From an uncultured Lachnospiraceae bacterium (GTDB lineage: Bacteria > Bacillota > Clostridia > Lachnospirales > Lachnospiraceae): 6,102 bases of DNA. The DNA is taken from contig CAUCWU010000158.1 of NCBI GenBank assembly GCA_958446555.1, forward strand, positions 1-6,102, written 5' to 3'. This document shows positions 4,915-6,102 of the stretch, piece after piece. The number at the start of each line of letters is the position of its first letter. Within the stretch, counting starts at the first letter, position 1. Under the pieces are notes generated by a model, which searched no databases, was not told where the DNA came from, and saw only the letters and a list, made by a program, of their open reading frames with translations. The translations under genes and the position numbers were made by a program.

Positions 4915-6102
4915 TCAATCGTTTGTCACCGAAAGACGCAGAATCGTATTATTTTCCACTGGATAGTCCGTATTTTTTTGAATCGTCGGTGTATAGTCAA
5001 TCTGCGCCATCACGGTTGTCTGATCTTTCTTTGTGTACAAAAAGTATTCATAAAAAGAAGAAAGCTGTCCAATCCACTGACCACGATTTTGGTATGCACC
5101 ATCCGAAAACTGCTCTACCGTCATCATATGAACACGTCCATTTTTCTGCTCGGTCTCTAACTCAATCGTCTCACCCGGTTTCCAGTGCTCAATTAATGCA
5201 AGCTCATCATCCACATTGACAACTGCAGATACCAATTCATATGCCGTGTTGTTCGTCAGCGTTCCCACAAGACCAGACGAATCACTATTTTTTTCAATGC
5301 TTCCTGTGATTTTTCCAATGCCTGTGACTGTCTGCTGCAGCTGAAAATAGCGAGCCGAAAAGGCTGTTAAATTCTCCACCTTCAAAATTGTTTGACTTTT
5401 ATCAAAACTGATTGTTGCAATGCGCTTTGCATTCACCGTGCCGTTTTGCGTATTGCTTCCCCAATAATCATACTCCATCAGTGGCATAATGCTGTATTGC
5501 GGATAAAAGCTGATATTGTAACCACTGTTAAATGGTGCCTGAATACCGGTATAAACCGTCTGTGTCACTTCATTTTCTGTACAATTTTCGTTGGAAAGAA
5601 CTGTGAGACTTTGAAGGAATGGCCTTGAATAGCGCGTGCCGCTTCCCACAATAAAAATCAAAACAGAAAAGCCAATCGCAAGCACACAGACGAGCGGTCG
5701 AAACCAGCGTATCTTCTTTCGTTCTCTCACGAGAACATAAATACCTGGAATGCCAATTGCCAAATATAAAACCAAAATGGCCACATACAGACCCACGTCT
5801 GGCGGTTGTGCGGAGGATTTTTGCTGACGGATTCGATAGACAAGCGTAGTTTCATTGTAGACACTCATTGAAGTATAATCATCTGAATAGCTTCCGCTTG
5901 AACCTGCGCTAAGAGCCGTTAATAGCTGCGCTTTTCTGCTATCTGTAAGCCGCGCCACAGTTTGACTAAGTGTATTGCCAAGGAACCATACCGTTCCTTT
6001 TCCAAAATTTCGATATAAAAGCTTTCCACTTCCACCGACACTGAAATTTTTGGATGAGCCAAAGCCCGTTACTCCCATGCGCTCTAACATGCTCCAGCCA
6101 CC
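4915..6102 (-). CDS. ABC-exporter accessory membrane protein with outward-facing domains, N-terminus outside window
   Basis: The last 395 residues of a larger protein; the frame runs open through the window edge, so the true start is upstream and the ATG at 6090 is internal. Visible residues 1-66 look like the end of a glutamine-amidotransferase-like (GATase1) domain: GGWSMLERMG, then SGKLLYRNFGKGTVWFLGN, a pattern I know from large membrane proteins beside ABC-2 genes in Gram-positives. Membrane segments follow at about 104-126 and 136-154, joined by a basic, therefore cytoplasmic, RERKKIRWFR loop. This places the first domain and the 240-residue C-terminal domain outside. The C-terminal part is rich in beta strands, Asn, Thr and Tyr and contains an Ig-like stretch with GTLTNNTAYEL (280-290) and HWKPGETIELE (306-316). 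It is first of the three visible operon genes, 31 bp before the ATPase gene, and probably binds or presents the exported substrate. The family name and the GATase-like reading are inference. Confidence 0.7.
   Translation of the reverse strand, partial: GGWSMLERMGVTGFGSSKNFSVGGSGKLLYRNFGKGTVWFLGNTLSQTVARLTDSRKAQLLTALSAGSSGSYSDDYTSMSVYNETTLVYRIRQQKSSAQPPDVGLYVAILVLYLAIGIPGIYVLVRERKKIRWFRPLVCVLAIGFSVLIFIVGSGTRYSRPFLQSLTVLSNENCTENEVTQTVYTGIQAPFNSGYNISFYPQYSIMPLMEYDYWGSNTQNGTVNAKRIATISFDKSQTILKVENLTAFSARYFQLQQTVTGIGKITGSIEKNSDSSGLVGTLTNNTAYELVSAVVNVDDELALIEHWKPGETIELETEQKNGRVHMMTVEQFSDGAYQNRGQWIGQLSSFYEYFLYTKKDQTTVMAQIDYTPTIQKNTDYPVENNTILRLSVTND

Overview
The window looks like a chromosomal segment of a low-to-mid GC Firmicute, most likely a gut clostridium of the Lachnospiraceae type. 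The clues are strong AGGAGG ribosome sites, AT-rich intergenic DNA with consensus sigma-A promoters, and the style of the cysteine desulfurase and ABC-2 transporter genes. This taxonomic guess rests on protein flavour only.

Layout. (1) 1-1215, minus strand: 5' three quarters or more of asnS (asparaginyl-tRNA synthetase), with its own well-formed promoter at 1267-1295. (2) 1300-1823: an AT-rich gap holding a strand-biased hairpin (1379-1420), the intact-frame C-terminal stub of a family-28 glycoside hydrolase (polygalacturonase-like, 1459-1716, minus) and the upstream region of the next gene, with a helically phased direct repeat. (3) 1824-3005, plus strand: a complete NifS/IscS-type cysteine desulfurase with all catalytic residues. 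(4) 3006-3060: a GC-rich imperfect palindrome that fills the whole gap between two convergent genes. (5) 3061-6102, minus strand: the 3' part of a tightly packed three-gene operon. In transcription order it encodes a membrane protein with large outward-facing domains (5' end beyond the window), an ABC ATPase and an ABC-2 permease. The ATPase and permease genes overlap by ATGA.

How the genes fit together. asnS and the desulfurase are housekeeping genes (tRNA charging; sulfur supply for Fe-S clusters and tRNA thiolation) on separate transcripts. The transport operon resembles the widespread ABC-2 exporter plus extracytoplasmic accessory protein arrangement (Gld-like architecture); its substrate cannot be read from sequence. 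Its ATPase departs from consensus at three catalytic positions: Asp for the Walker B Glu, Gln for the switch His, and a degenerate signature motif. I see no CRISPR array, tRNA or rRNA gene, insertion sequence or defence system. The most notable items are the atypical ATPase with its accessory protein, the hydrolase remnant, and the two palindromic elements.
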